A stretch of DNA of 64,000 nt from CBDAPI01 sp964565865 (GCA_964565865.1 CAZMGM010000001.1:90405-154404), one strand, 5' to 3'; shown: positions 16,550 through 25,516, counted from the first letter of the stretch. Program-made: numbers and translations. The notes: generated by a model from the letters alone, not told the origin.

Positions 16550-18265
16550 CTACTCTTGAGGTCCCGTTGCCGTCAGAAAATCCAGATCGGCTCCCAGATG
16601 GGCTGGCAGGACATGCTGCGTGTAAAGGCGGGCCCAGCCACGGGCAGGGAGCGGGCGCGGAGAGAAAGTCGCGCGTCGACGTTCCATTTCGGCATCTTCA
16701 ACCAGAAGGTCGATGCGTCGTTCACTCCCGTTGAGTTCAATCAAGTCCTGGTCCTGGACCAGCGCCAGCGGTCCACCGGTTGCGGCCTCTGGAGAGCAAT
16801 GGAGAACCACCGTGCCAAAAGCCGTGCCGCTCATTCGTGCATCTGAGACACGCACCATGTCGCGGATACCCGCCTCGGCCAAGTAGCGAGGGATGGGCAA
16901 AGATCCTGCTTCCGGCATACCGGCGCCCACCGGACCTGCGTTGCGCAGAACCAGGACATGGTTCGGAGTGATTTTCAAGCTGGGGTCGTCGATACGACGC
17001 TCAACATCCTCGGGGGACTCGAACACGACTGCGGGACCCCTGTGATTCAACAAGGATTCGGTGGCCGCTGCCGCCTTGATCACTGCCCCTTCGGGCGCCA
17101 GTGAACCTTTCACAATCAGCAGCGACCGAGTCGACCCAAACGGGGAATCGAGTGGGTGGATAACATCCTGCCACTCGCCTGGAGACTCGACCTGCTCGAG
17201 CAGTGCCCCGACTGTTTTTCCAGTCACGCCGCGCGTCGCGAGATCCAGAAGATCTCTCATCGCTTTCAGCAGGACAGCCACACCACCGGCCCGGTGCATA
17301 TCCTCCAGCCAGTTGTAGCCAGTCGGCTTGCAATTCACCAGTAGCGGCACTTGCTCCGAGATCCTGTTGAAATCCTCGAGGGTGAGATCCACTGCCACAC
17401 GTCGAGCCAGAGCCAGGAGGTGGATGATGGCATTAGTGGAACCGCCCAGTGAGATCAACACCGCAATGGCATTCTCAAAAGCGCTGCGGGTGAGGATATC
17501 TCGCGGTCGAATGGGCTCCTGCGCCAGTTCCACCGCCCTTCGCCCCGAAGCCACCGCATTGCGCAGACGATCGCCTGAACCCGACGGAGCCGTAGCACCA
17601 CCGGGGAGCATTAGCCCCAGCGCCTCGGTCAGGCAGGCCATCGTCGAAGCCGTGCCCATGACCATACAGGTCCCTCCCGTGGAACACAGAGATTGTTCAA
17701 CTTCCTCGATCTCCTGCTCCTTTAGTTCGCCTCCGCGAAACCCCGTCCAGTAGATGCGGCAGTCCGTACAGGCGCCCAGCCTCCGATCACGCCAGCTTCC
17801 GGTCCGCATCGGACCCGTCACGACAGAGATGGCGGGGACGTTGGCAGAGGCGGCAGCCATGAGCTGGGCCGGCACGGTCTTGTCACAACCACCCACCAGA
17901 ACAGCGGCGTCCATCGGATAGGCCCGAAGGGCCTCCTCTGTTTCCATCGCCAGCAGATTGCGATAGAGCATCGAGGTTGGCGAGATCAGAATTTCGCCCA
18001 GGGAGAGAGTCGGGCACGTGAGCGGCAAACCGCCGGCTTCGAGAACGCCGCGTTTGACCGCGTCCACCAGGGCCGGCATATCACGGTGACAGGTCGTGTA
18101 GTCCGAGCTGGTATCGATAATGGCGACCAGAGGTCGCTCCAAATCGATTCGATCATAACCGGCCGAGGCCAGAAAGGCTCTGCGCAGATACCTGCTGAAG
18201 TCGGGATCCCCATAAGAAGTGAGGTCCTGATCGACGCCGCGCGGCGAAGGATTGGCTTTATTCAA
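16550..18265 (-). CDS. IlvD/Edd-family sugar-acid dehydratase, L-arabinonate dehydratase-like
   Basis: The 571-residue protein matches the IlvD/EDD dehydratases. Three cysteines at 59 (TTCHRD), 127 (GGCDKT) and 200 (GGTCMVMG) correspond in number and spacing to the 2Fe-2S ligands described for L-arabinonate dehydratase of Rhizobium leguminosarum. RMSG with Ser479 corresponds to the catalytic serine, and DIIIR-type RDILTR and GGSTNAI are also present. Length is close to the sugar-acid dehydratases. It should remove water from a pentonate or hexonate to give a 2-keto-3-deoxy acid. Its start overlaps the alcohol dehydrogenase stop by 4 nt. Neighbouring SDRs, alcohol dehydrogenase and aldehyde dehydrogenase supply the oxidation steps of such a pathway. 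The exact sugar is not determined. Confidence 0.87.
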   Translation of the reverse strand: MNKANPSPRGVDQDLTSYGDPDFSRYLRRAFLASAGYDRIDLERPLVAIIDTSSDYTTCHRDMPALVDAVKRGVLEAGGLPLTCPTLSLGEILISPTSMLYRNLLAMETEEALRAYPMDAAVLVGGCDKTVPAQLMAAASANVPAISVVTGPMRTGSWRDRRLGACTDCRIYWTGFRGGELKEQEIEEVEQSLCSTGGTCMVMGTASTMACLTEALGLMLPGGATAPSGSGDRLRNAVASGRRAVELAQEPIRPRDILTRSAFENAIAVLISLGGSTNAIIHLLALARRVAVDLTLEDFNRISEQVPLLVNCKPTGYNWLEDMHRAGGVAVLLKAMRDLLDLATRGVTGKTVGALLEQVESPGEWQDVIHPLDSPFGSTRSLLIVKGSLAPEGAVIKAAAATESLLNHRGPAVVFESPEDVERRIDDPSLKITPNHVLVLRNAGPVGAGMPEAGSLPIPRYLAEAGIRDMVRVSDARMSGTAFGTVVLHCSPEAATGGPLALVQDQDLIELNGSERRIDLLVEDAEMERRRATFSPRPLPARGWARLYTQHVLPAHLGADLDFLTATGPQE

Positions 18266-19368
18266 TTGAAGAGAACCACAGTACGAGCAACCTCGCCCTT
18301 CTCAAGTGCTGAATAGGCCTCGTTGATCTGCTCAAAAGGATAAGTGCGGGTGAGCAGTTCGTCCAGTTTGAGCTTTCCGGCCTGGTAGAGATCCATCAAC
18401 ATGGGAATGTCGATTCGGGGCCTGCTTGACCCATACACGGACCCCCTCAAGACTCGCTCATCGAAGATAAGTCCCATGATGGGTATGGACACCTCGGTTT
18501 CGAAGGTCGTGACGCCGAGAGCAATCGCCTCGCCGCACTTGGCCAGGCAGTCGTAGGCCTGTCGGAGCGTCTTCGGGCTCCCGATGACCTCGAACGCATA
18601 GTTCACTCCCTTCTGTCCGGTCAGGGACAGGATCTGTTCAACCGGATCACTCGATGACGCGTTGACCGTGTGGGTAGCTCCAAACTGTCGGGCCAGGTCA
18701 AGTTTGTTGTCCAGAAGATCCACGGCGATTATCTTTTCAGCTCCGGCCAGGGCGGCACCCTGTACCACGTTCAAGCCTACTCCCCCGCTGCCGAAGACCG
18801 CCACACAACTTCCCGGCTTCACCCGGGCGGCATTCGTCACCGCTCCCATTCCCGTGATGACCGCGCAGCCCAGCAAGGCCGCCTGCTGAAGCGGGAAGCC
18901 TTCTGGAACCTTCACCAGAGCCTTCTCCATGATCACAGTGTACTCGGAGAAGGCCGACACGCCGATGAAGTGTTTGATCTCGGTCCCGTCCAGGGAAAAC
19001 CGGCTGCTACCGTTCAACAGTCGTCCCGTCGATCGGATTTTCCGTCCCACTCCGCACAGTGCCGGGCGCGCCGCAGTACAGTACTCGCACTCGCCACAGG
19101 AGACTCGCCAGAGAGGAATGACATTGTCTCCCGGGCGAACCGAGGTCACCCCCGGACCTGTTTCGATTACTGTCCCGGCTCCTTCATGTCCCAGGATAGC
19201 CGGCAGTGGCGCATCCAAGTGCCCCGTCATCACGTGCAGGTCACTGTGGCAAATTCCGCCAACCGCCATGCGAACCAGAACCTCATCTGCCTGAGGCTTA
19301 GCTACTTCGACCTCTCGAATATCCAGTTTCTGGCCGACTTCGAAGAGTATGGCCGCCTTCGCTTTCAT
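18262..19368 (-). CDS. Zinc-dependent alcohol dehydrogenase (MDR, class III-like)
   Basis: The 368-residue enzyme has the full set of medium-chain zinc dehydrogenase residues. Catalytic zinc ligands are Cys40 (GGICHSD) and His61-Glu62 (GHEGAGTV), with the third Cys in the central CAVITGMG segment. The structural zinc is bound by Cys91, 94, 97 and 105 (CGECEYCTAARPALC). A GSGGVGLNVVQGA Rossmann motif lies near residue 193, and IAVDLLDNKLDLA with its Asp suggests NAD preference. It resembles the class III/formaldehyde-type and aryl-alcohol dehydrogenases. Its stop overlaps the dehydratase start by 4 nt. In this operon it may oxidise a sugar, a sugar alcohol or a hydroxy acid. An 84-nt gap separates it from the upstream SDR gene. 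Confidence 0.88.
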   Translation of the reverse strand: MKAKAAILFEVGQKLDIREVEVAKPQADEVLVRMAVGGICHSDLHVMTGHLDAPLPAILGHEGAGTVIETGPGVTSVRPGDNVIPLWRVSCGECEYCTAARPALCGVGRKIRSTGRLLNGSSRFSLDGTEIKHFIGVSAFSEYTVIMEKALVKVPEGFPLQQAALLGCAVITGMGAVTNAARVKPGSCVAVFGSGGVGLNVVQGAALAGAEKIIAVDLLDNKLDLARQFGATHTVNASSSDPVEQILSLTGQKGVNYAFEVIGSPKTLRQAYDCLAKCGEAIALGVTTFETEVSIPIMGLIFDERVLRGSVYGSSRPRIDIPMLMDLYQAGKLKLDELLTRTYPFEQINEAYSALEKGEVARTVVLFN

Positions 19369-19452
19369 GTCCTTTGACCTCCTTCGCCCCCTCCATTCCG
19401 CAGCGCTGGCAGATCGGGGGCAACCAGGGTACCGTGCCGACCCCGCTTGGGG

Positions 19453-20199
19453 CTACAACATGGTAACCCCACCGTTGACCACCAAAGTGTGGCCGGTAAT
19501 AAAATCGTTGAGCACGAGTCCCAGAATGGCTTCTGCTACATCTTCAGGGCGACCCAACCGTTGGAGAGGGTTGTTTCTTCTGTATTCATCAGCGAATGAC
19601 TCCATCCCCTCAATCCAGCGTGTCTCCGCCACTCCCGGGGCCACAGCGTTAACGTGAATTTCCGGGGCCTGGCTTATTGCCAGGGCACGAGTCATGTTCA
19701 CTACGGCCGCTTTCGAAGCGGTGTAGGCGATGGAACTTCCCTGTCCTGTGAACGCCGAGTCCGAGGCTACATTGACAATTTGTCCACTATTATGAACTTT
19801 CATCGCGGCAATCGCTGCTCGTGAACAAAAAAATGTTCCCTTCACATTCACCGCAAGGATCTTGTCCCAGAGTGCTTCGGTCATTCCTTCCAGGTCCCGG
19901 GTAGGGACAAGCTCCGTGATCCCTGCATTGTTAACCAGGATGTCCAGCCGGCCCATTGTATTTACGACTTCCTGCACCATGGATCTTACGGATGTATCGT
20001 TTGAGATATCCGCCCGAACGGAAATGCCTTCGGAGCCGAGTCCCTGTATCTCGGAGACGGTGTCCGCGGCATCTGCTTCGGAAAGGGAGAAGTTGACGGC
20101 AACGTTTGCCCCTTCCCGTGCAAAGCGGAGAGACGTTGCCTTTCCGATCCCGGTGCCGCCTCCGGTCACCAGCGCGACCTTTCCCGTCAGTCTGCCCAT
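19453..20199 (-). CDS. Short-chain dehydrogenase/reductase (FabG-like)
   Basis: A classical SDR of 248 residues. The cofactor motif TGGGTGIG is near residue 12, NNAG near 86, and the catalytic Ser, Tyr and Lys are in VNVASDSAF and the YTASK motif near 155. The C-terminal TGHTLVVNGGVTML ends the protein as in 3-oxoacyl-ACP-reductase-like SDRs. The ATG at 20199 (MGRLTGK) was taken rather than a longer frame because GGAGGT precedes it and the SDR fold starts there. It probably reduces or oxidises a sugar-derived ketone or alcohol with NAD(P). It lies between another SDR and the alcohol dehydrogenase on the same strand, with a palindromic repeat (20246-20354) just upstream. Confidence 0.87.
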   Translation of the reverse strand: MGRLTGKVALVTGGGTGIGKATSLRFAREGANVAVNFSLSEADAADTVSEIQGLGSEGISVRADISNDTSVRSMVQEVVNTMGRLDILVNNAGITELVPTRDLEGMTEALWDKILAVNVKGTFFCSRAAIAAMKVHNSGQIVNVASDSAFTGQGSSIAYTASKAAVVNMTRALAISQAPEIHVNAVAPGVAETRWIEGMESFADEYRRNNPLQRLGRPEDVAEAILGLVLNDFITGHTLVVNGGVTML

Positions 20200-20245
20200 C
20201 GCACTACCTCCACACCACCCGGCTGCACTGGACCCTTTCTGCAAT

Positions 20246-20354
20246 GTAGAAGGACTCTCCGTGGTCCTATCGGTACGGCACGGAGTAAGCCGGCCGTTAA
20301 CGGTGTGCTCACGCTCTACCGTTCTGCACATCGCCGCACGGAAGCAGCTCCTAC
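20246..20354. repeat. Palindromic element, long copy
   Basis: The element starts GTAGAAGGACTCTCCGTGG and ends GGAAGCAGCTCCTAC. The ends match those of the 47-nt element at 21276-21322 on the opposite strand (GTAGGAGGACTCTCTGTGG ... GGAACAGCTCCTAC). The middle contains about 60 extra nt, including a second partial copy of the ATCGCCG-CACGG part. It fills most of the gap between two SDR genes. Confidence 0.6.
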
Positions 20355-20380
20355 GATTTCAACTCAAACGTATCTGCACC

Positions 20381-21160
20381 TTAACCACTCAGTCTGGACC
20401 ACAGCCAATCCGGCATCTCGATAACGGAAGTCAGACCGCCGTCCACTACTAAATAGGTTCCAGTCATGTAGGAAGACATGTCCGAGGCCAGAAACAGAGC
20501 GGCCTGGGCAATATCTTCCGGCTGCCCATTACGGCGAAGGGGACACATCTCAGCAGTTTTCACCCGGTCGCTTTGCGAGAGGCCTTCCCACAGGCCTGTC
20601 TCGATGGCGCCCGGCAGAATCGCATTGACCCGAACGGTCGGGGCATAGTCTGCAGCCAGCGACCGTGTGAGCGCCAGAAGTCCCCCTTTGGAGGCTTGAT
20701 AGGCAGAATGTAAGGCGTAGCCCCGGATCGACTGCACCGATCCGGTGACGACAAATGTGCCTCCACCCCGGGCCAACATCGGGGGAAGCGCGCAATGCGC
20801 AATCATCCAGGTGGCCTTCAAACACACGTCCAGGGTGCGGTCCCAATCAGCTTCACTCGTATCCGTGGCGTTTGCGAGGGGATAGGCAGCCGCGTTGCTG
20901 TAGACAATATCCAGCTGGCCGTAGCGATCCAGGGCAGCGCCGACCATCGCCTTCACCGAGGCCATCTCTCCAACGTCGGCCTTCACGGAGAAACCTTCAC
21001 CGGAGGCTCTTCGTATGTCCTCAACGGTCTTTTGAGCCCCGATCTCATTGATATCCGCGACCACGACGCTGGCGCCCTGGCGAGAAAAGAGTTCAGCTGT
21101 GGCCCGTCCGATTCCCGAAGCCGCACCTGTGATCAGGGCAACTTTATCCTGCAGTAACAT
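20381..21160 (-). CDS. Short-chain dehydrogenase/reductase
   Basis: This 259-residue classical SDR has TGAASGIG at residues 11-18, the VVADI acidic residue after beta-2 that suggests NAD preference, SNAAA in place of the usual NNAG near 88, a Ser in VVTGSVQS and YQASKGG near residue 155. The C-terminus TGTYLVVDGGLTS is typical. The start is well supported, with GAGGGGGG before the ATG. The gene is bracketed by two inverted copies of a palindromic element, which sets it slightly apart from the operon downstream (it ends 180 nt before the next SDR start). A sugar or sugar-lactone dehydrogenase activity is plausible from context; the substrate is unknown. Confidence 0.86.
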   Translation of the reverse strand: MLLQDKVALITGAASGIGRATAELFSRQGASVVVADINEIGAQKTVEDIRRASGEGFSVKADVGEMASVKAMVGAALDRYGQLDIVYSNAAAYPLANATDTSEADWDRTLDVCLKATWMIAHCALPPMLARGGGTFVVTGSVQSIRGYALHSAYQASKGGLLALTRSLAADYAPTVRVNAILPGAIETGLWEGLSQSDRVKTAEMCPLRRNGQPEDIAQAALFLASDMSSYMTGTYLVVDGGLTSVIEMPDWLWSRLSG

Positions 21161-21275
21161 TTGTAACCCCCCTCAAGATAATAGTCTTCGGACCCAGTTT
21201 CCAGTGGGCAGGGCAGGGGCAGGGCCGCCCCCTCTGATTTGCCGGCGGAGGTGCGCATCCTCGGGATGCTACGGA

Positions 21276-21322
21276 GTAGGAGCTGTTCCATACGGCGATC
21301 GGACCACAGAGAGTCCTCCTAC
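21276..21322. repeat. Palindromic element, short copy (47 nt)
   Basis: Ends are perfect 7-nt inverted repeats (GTAGGAG and CTCCTAC). Inside, GGAC and GTCC enclose CACAGAGA, and a CGATCG palindrome sits next to it, so a cloverleaf-like fold is possible. It is the inverted relative of 20246-20354. The flanking parts of the 370-nt gap (21161-21531) contain no recognised gene. Confidence 0.65.
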
Positions 21323-21531
21323 GCTGAGGATATTTGATACACCTGTTGAAAGGCTCGAGTTCGAGCTTCCCGTTGTAGACCATGTCCCTCAGCTTGAACT
21401 TCTTCTTCACTTTCTGGCGGGACAGAGAGCATTCTACTACCCGGGGGATTCCTCGGGACTGGTAGACATTGGACGTGGCTGGCAAGCGCGCACCAGGGTG
21501 GCTAAAATGATGTGACCAGGCCTGGCAGTCC

Positions 21532-22110
21532 GTGGTCAAAGTCGCAACGCGACATGACGGGCGGCCGAGGAAAACAAACTTGAGTCTTGAGTCAAAAGGC
21601 AAATTGCTGGACGGAGACAAACCGGCTACGCCGGAGGCCTTGTTTCAGATGCTCTCCGAGCTGGAAATCCATCACGAAACAATTCGCCATCCAGCAGTGT
21701 TCACGGTCACCGAAGCCCAGGCCGACCGTTTCGGCATGACCGGTGGTTTCACTAAGAACCTTTTTCTCAGAAACAAGCAGGGCCGGATGTGGCTGGTGGT
21801 CTGCGATGAGAATCGTCGACTCGACCTGAAAGCGGTCGCCACGAACCTGCAAACTGGACGGCTTTCCTTCGGGAGTCCAGACCGTCTGATGCAATACCTG
21901 GGCGTTGCCCCGGGTGCGGTGACACCTTTCGCTGCCATGAACGACAGGCAAGGCTGCGTCCGGCTGGTAATGGACCGGTCTCTTCTCCAGCTCTCTGAGC
22001 TGAACTTTCATCCGCTGGACAACACTATGACCACCCGCATTGCGACTCGGGACCTGCTCCTGTTCCTCGAACGCGCGAACCACGCTCCCCAGTTCATCGA
22101 GCTGGAGTAG
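21532..22110 (+). CDS. ProX/YbaK-type aminoacyl-tRNA editing protein (ProXp-ala-like)
   Basis: This 192-residue protein is a free-standing YbaK/ProX domain. It carries HPAVFTVTEAQ, GGFTKNLFLRNK with the conserved Lys of the editing site, WLVVCDENRRLDLKA, GRLSFGSPDRL, LGVAPGAVTPFA and LNFHPLDNT. These match the subfamily that deacylates alanyl-tRNA-Pro in trans, protecting against prolyl-tRNA synthetase errors. The domain proper begins about residue 33 (ATPEALFQML), and the first 20 residues look non-conserved, so the true start may be a TTG around 21580. It stands alone, with no prolyl-tRNA synthetase gene beside it in this window. Confident in family, moderate in start. Confidence 0.85.
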   Translation: MVKVATRHDGRPRKTNLSLESKGKLLDGDKPATPEALFQMLSELEIHHETIRHPAVFTVTEAQADRFGMTGGFTKNLFLRNKQGRMWLVVCDENRRLDLKAVATNLQTGRLSFGSPDRLMQYLGVAPGAVTPFAAMNDRQGCVRLVMDRSLLQLSELNFHPLDNTMTTRIATRDLLLFLERANHAPQFIELE

Positions 22111-22355
22111 GAGGTTGCCAGCTGCCCTCTGTACGAGGCTCCGAGCCCCGTGTCTACGATCTCACCCCGATTAAGGGGATGGCCAACTTCCAGCCCAGAT
22201 TCCCACTCAAGCAAGTGGCCTGTACACCACGCTGGCGTGGGGAGGAGATTCCGGCTGAACTGGTGCTCAGAGACCCCCACGAATGGCTGCGACCAACAAG
22301 CAAAGAAATACCCGCCCGTCAGAACTGAGAGGATGTACCTGGGAGAGCAGGCCTG

Positions 22356-22685
22356 CTAGTCCGTCCAGGCAGGGTGGGGAGCCATGAAGACAATGCAACT
22401 CAGGCGGTTCTTCCCGATATTTTCCACTCCGTGTGGCACGCGTGAAAATGCACAAGTGATCTCCCCCGGCCCCAGAAGGCGTGTTTCTGGGCCGATGGTG
22501 AAACGCCCCCTGCCCTCTACCACATAGTAGATCTTGTCATTCCCCCGGTGACTGTGTACCTTCTGCTTCTGCCCGGGTTCCAGACAGTAGACGTCACAGA
22601 ACATCCGAGGGCTCTCGAAAAGATTGATTTTCTGCATTTCCTGCGAACTAAATTGAACGGCTTCGGATACCTTCTTCACTTCCAT
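22356..22685 (-). CDS. Small cupin-domain protein
   Basis: The 109-residue protein is a single cupin barrel. Motif 1 reads KVHSHRGNDKIYYVVEGRG, with His-His-(Lys)-Glu type ligands, and motif 2 reads SRVPHGVENIG with the last His. LEPGQKQ and LLGPGEI are typical turns. Such one-domain cupins bind a divalent metal and act as small isomerases or dioxygenases, or as sensors; the substrate is not evident. It starts at an ATG within purine-rich sequence (GGAAGTG) and stands alone between the editing protein (plus) and the TonB receptor (minus). It is not clearly within the iron-regulated unit upstream, since an 88-nt gap and no overlap separate them. Confidence 0.82.
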   Translation of the reverse strand: MEVKKVSEAVQFSSQEMQKINLFESPRMFCDVYCLEPGQKQKVHSHRGNDKIYYVVEGRGRFTIGPETRLLGPGEITCAFSRVPHGVENIGKNRLSCIVFMAPHPAWTD

Positions 22686-22773
22686 AAGGAGATTCTAACC
22701 AATCCGGAAGCTATGAGACTTCACTGATTCGTGCGGCGGGTAGAGCTACCTCTATCTAAAGTAGATCAGCGCG

Positions 22774-25299
22774 TCACCTGCCCACATTGAACTTGATTCC
22801 TCCCATCAGTGTGCGCGGCAATCCCGGCCGGACGCCGGCAGGTCTTCTGGCAGCTCTATAAGCCTGATTGGTCAAGTTCTGAACCATGACAAAGAGTGTG
22901 ACCGCTCGTTTCTCACTCACGAGGTCGTATTCCCCTGACAAACCCAGCAGTACAGGAGAATCGGTTCTCTGGGAAGAGGGCACAGGCCCTTGCCCGGCAA
23001 CCGTCCTCATGCGGCCTGCCACGCTTGCATCTATGTGCAGACGCCACCTCGGTGCCTGCAGGGAAAGCCCGCCGAAAATCTGATGGCGCGAAAGATAGGG
23101 AATATGGTCACCGGTGGTGACGCTGCCCCAGGGTGCGAAATCACTGTCAAAATGTTCCCGGAACCGACCGTCGGTCAGGGTGTAGGCAAAACGCAGGGGG
23201 AGACGAACCCGACCCAACCGGGAGCCCGACAGATTGACCGAGCCGGCCACCTCCATTCCCCACACGCGGGCTCTACCGGCGTTGAAGATTTCGCCCTCTC
23301 CGGTGCCGCCCGAGGACAGCGTATCGGCACCCAACAGGTTGCTGTAGTCGTTGAAGAAACTGGCCGCCTGTAATTCCAGACTGTTCCCAGTCCAGCCGAC
23401 ACCCGCCTCATAGTTCAAACTGCTTTCGGAGTCAGCTTCTTCATTTGAGCCAGGGGCTGGCGGAGAGAATCCCCTGTGAAGACCTCCGAAAAGGCTCAGA
23501 TCCGTGCGCCAGTCAAAGCGGAAGCCGACTCCGGGAACGACGGTTGAAACCTCATTCTCTTGAACACTAGTTGCCGCCGTTCTATTCGGGTCGCTCCTGG
23601 CAAAATCGGTCCGGACCAGCCTGATTCTCTCAAAGCGCACACCCGGCGTTACGCTGAGTCTGCCCTTTTGCAAGGTGTGTTGAGCAAAAACCGCCAGCGC
23701 CGTAGCATCTCCGAGACGGTTGGACTGGCTCCCGGGAGCGCCGGCAATACTCTGGACCATTCTGCCGTCCTGCATCTGAAACCCGTCTTCATGCTGGAAG
23801 CGGTCCTCCTGGTCTTGATGATATCGAATCCCTACTTCGAGAAGGTGTCTGGAGGTACCTGCATCCATGTGAAAACCGAGCACGGATTGAATCCCCTGGG
23901 AATAGTAGCGCCGGTTATTGGCTCGTATCCTTAAGGCGTCTTCCTGGCTGTCGGCTCCTTTCAGGATAGCGAACTCATCCGCGAAACCCTCTGGATCCTC
24001 GAGCACCTTGGAGATCCCCGATCCCTGGACACTCTGGAGCCTGTACCAGTTGCGGTGGAATTGGTTCCGATAGGCCGTCGTCGTAATGTCGAATTCCTGG
24101 AAAGGCGCCACCAGGTAAGTGAGTTGAAACTGCTCGTGCTCCGAATTGAATCGGTCCAACTGCGAGCCACTGTAGCGCCTGAACGGATTGCGACCGAAAT
24201 CCTCATCGGTCAGCCCCAAATAGGTTTCATTCGATCGCTGTGACGTCTTTCCAATCTTCAGCTCGAGCTGCTGATAGACGGAGGATGCTGCGCTGCTGTT
24301 CCAACGAACCTTCCCCAGGTAGTCCCCAATTGTGAAGCCCGTGTTGCCACCTCCGTCCAATTGCTTGAAGCCATCCGTGGAGAGCTGGTACGTCTCCAGC
24401 AGCCAGCCAAAGCGCGGAGTCGAACCGCCAGCTGAAAGATGTGCTCTCCCGGTAGTGTTCTCGCCGCCTGCGAGGTCTCCATTGACCTCGAATTGCCGGG
24501 GAATATCTCTTGATACAAGGTTGACGGCACCCCCGCTGCTTCGTGGGCCATACTTGATCTGACTGGAGCCTTTGCGGACTTCGATCGCCTTCATGCGGCC
24601 TGCGACGGGAAAGTAATAGGCAGCCGGGGCGGCATAGGGAGCCGGAGCAACCAGGATTCCGTCTTCCATCAAAGTAATCTTGGAACTACGCTCAGACCCT
24701 GTACCGCGGATTCCGATGTTCGGCCTAAGGCCGAATCCCTCCTCCTCCTGGAAGTTGACCCCAGGGATCTCACGCAAAACCTTATGCACATCGTCAAAGA
24801 CCCGGTCCGACCGTGACCGTGACTCTAAATCCAGGTACTGGGCGGAACCGGGCAGCCTGGCAGCTGCCGACGCATCACCGATCACCATGATCCGCTCCTG
24901 AATTATCGCCTCAGCGACAGCCAGCATCACGATCTCTATCTCGATGTGCCAGGATCGATCCATGCGGAAGTCGCGCTCAGTGCTGCGGAAGCCCTCCTTT
25001 TCGAAGGTCAGTGTGAATCGAGTCAGTTCGGTGTGCAGATCAAAACGGCCTTCTCGATCGGTTCGCGTCAACAACCGGCGCGGTGAAAAACGGTCCTTGA
25101 GGGTGATGGAGACACTGCTCAGAGCTGCGCCCGCACGCCCGAAGACCACGCCTGCTACCCGACCCTTTGGCAAAGCAGACTGGTCTGACTGGAACCCACT
25201 TGCCCACCCGCAAAGCAGGACAGGAAAAAGCACGCAGACTTTGAGTTTGGGTCCCCGAAAGAGCACTTCTCGATCCAATCCCAGGCCGTCCGTTGGCAT
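22774..25299 (-). CDS. TonB-dependent outer-membrane receptor, FecA-like (ferric siderophore/citrate)
   Basis: The 841-residue protein begins with a signal peptide (core VCVLFPVLLCGWASG), then a carboxypeptidase-regulatory-like beta domain (residues 45-125), a plug domain (about 145-270) and a 22-strand barrel. The plug carries NFQEEEGFGLRPNIGIRGTG and ERSSKITLMEDGI, which are characteristic of the FecA/ferric-dicitrate branch of TonB receptors. The barrel ends with an aromatic-poor KFNVGR. A perfect Fur-type box lies 20 nt upstream of the ATG, indicating repression by iron-loaded Fur. It is expected to import a ferric chelate across the outer membrane. The ATG at 25299 has no ribosome binding site; a GTG 33 nt downstream is an alternative. 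No TonB or permease genes are adjacent. Confidence 0.85.
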   Translation of the reverse strand: MPTDGLGLDREVLFRGPKLKVCVLFPVLLCGWASGFQSDQSALPKGRVAGVVFGRAGAALSSVSITLKDRFSPRRLLTRTDREGRFDLHTELTRFTLTFEKEGFRSTERDFRMDRSWHIEIEIVMLAVAEAIIQERIMVIGDASAAARLPGSAQYLDLESRSRSDRVFDDVHKVLREIPGVNFQEEEGFGLRPNIGIRGTGSERSSKITLMEDGILVAPAPYAAPAAYYFPVAGRMKAIEVRKGSSQIKYGPRSSGGAVNLVSRDIPRQFEVNGDLAGGENTTGRAHLSAGGSTPRFGWLLETYQLSTDGFKQLDGGGNTGFTIGDYLGKVRWNSSAASSVYQQLELKIGKTSQRSNETYLGLTDEDFGRNPFRRYSGSQLDRFNSEHEQFQLTYLVAPFQEFDITTTAYRNQFHRNWYRLQSVQGSGISKVLEDPEGFADEFAILKGADSQEDALRIRANNRRYYSQGIQSVLGFHMDAGTSRHLLEVGIRYHQDQEDRFQHEDGFQMQDGRMVQSIAGAPGSQSNRLGDATALAVFAQHTLQKGRLSVTPGVRFERIRLVRTDFARSDPNRTAATSVQENEVSTVVPGVGFRFDWRTDLSLFGGLHRGFSPPAPGSNEEADSESSLNYEAGVGWTGNSLELQAASFFNDYSNLLGADTLSSGGTGEGEIFNAGRARVWGMEVAGSVNLSGSRLGRVRLPLRFAYTLTDGRFREHFDSDFAPWGSVTTGDHIPYLSRHQIFGGLSLQAPRWRLHIDASVAGRMRTVAGQGPVPSSQRTDSPVLLGLSGEYDLVSEKRAVTLFVMVQNLTNQAYRAARRPAGVRPGLPRTLMGGIKFNVGR

Positions 25300-25318
25300 T
25301 CGAGAGGAATACTTAATT

Positions 25319-25337
25319 GAAAATGAAATTCATTTTC
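25319..25337. promoter_or_regulatory. Fur box upstream of the FecA-like receptor
   Basis: GAAAATGAAATTCATTTTC is a perfect 9-1-9 inverted repeat matching the Fur operator layout (consensus GATAATGATAATCATTATC). On the minus strand it lies beside TTGAAA, a possible -35 element, with TTAAGT 17 nt further as a weak -10, so bound Fur would block the promoter of the receptor gene. Confidence 0.82.
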
Positions 25338-25516
25338 AAAAAGACTCTACACTGCTTCGGAGGCATAGTCAACGGGTTCGAAGGCGGCGCTAGCAGCAGC
25401 GTGACGGCAGGCCTGCCTGCCAGGGCCTCACGGGATGTCCCGGTCCAAAAGCCTCTGACCGAGCCTTAGACCGCCAGGACAGGCAACTTCAGAAAAGCGG
25501 TAGTTCGCTTCTGCAG

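Noticed and set aside
21144..21620. Minus-strand frame of 158 codons covering the palindromic element and the editing-protein start
   Set aside because: It overlaps the palindrome and the opposite start of a well-supported gene, and encodes no recognised motif.
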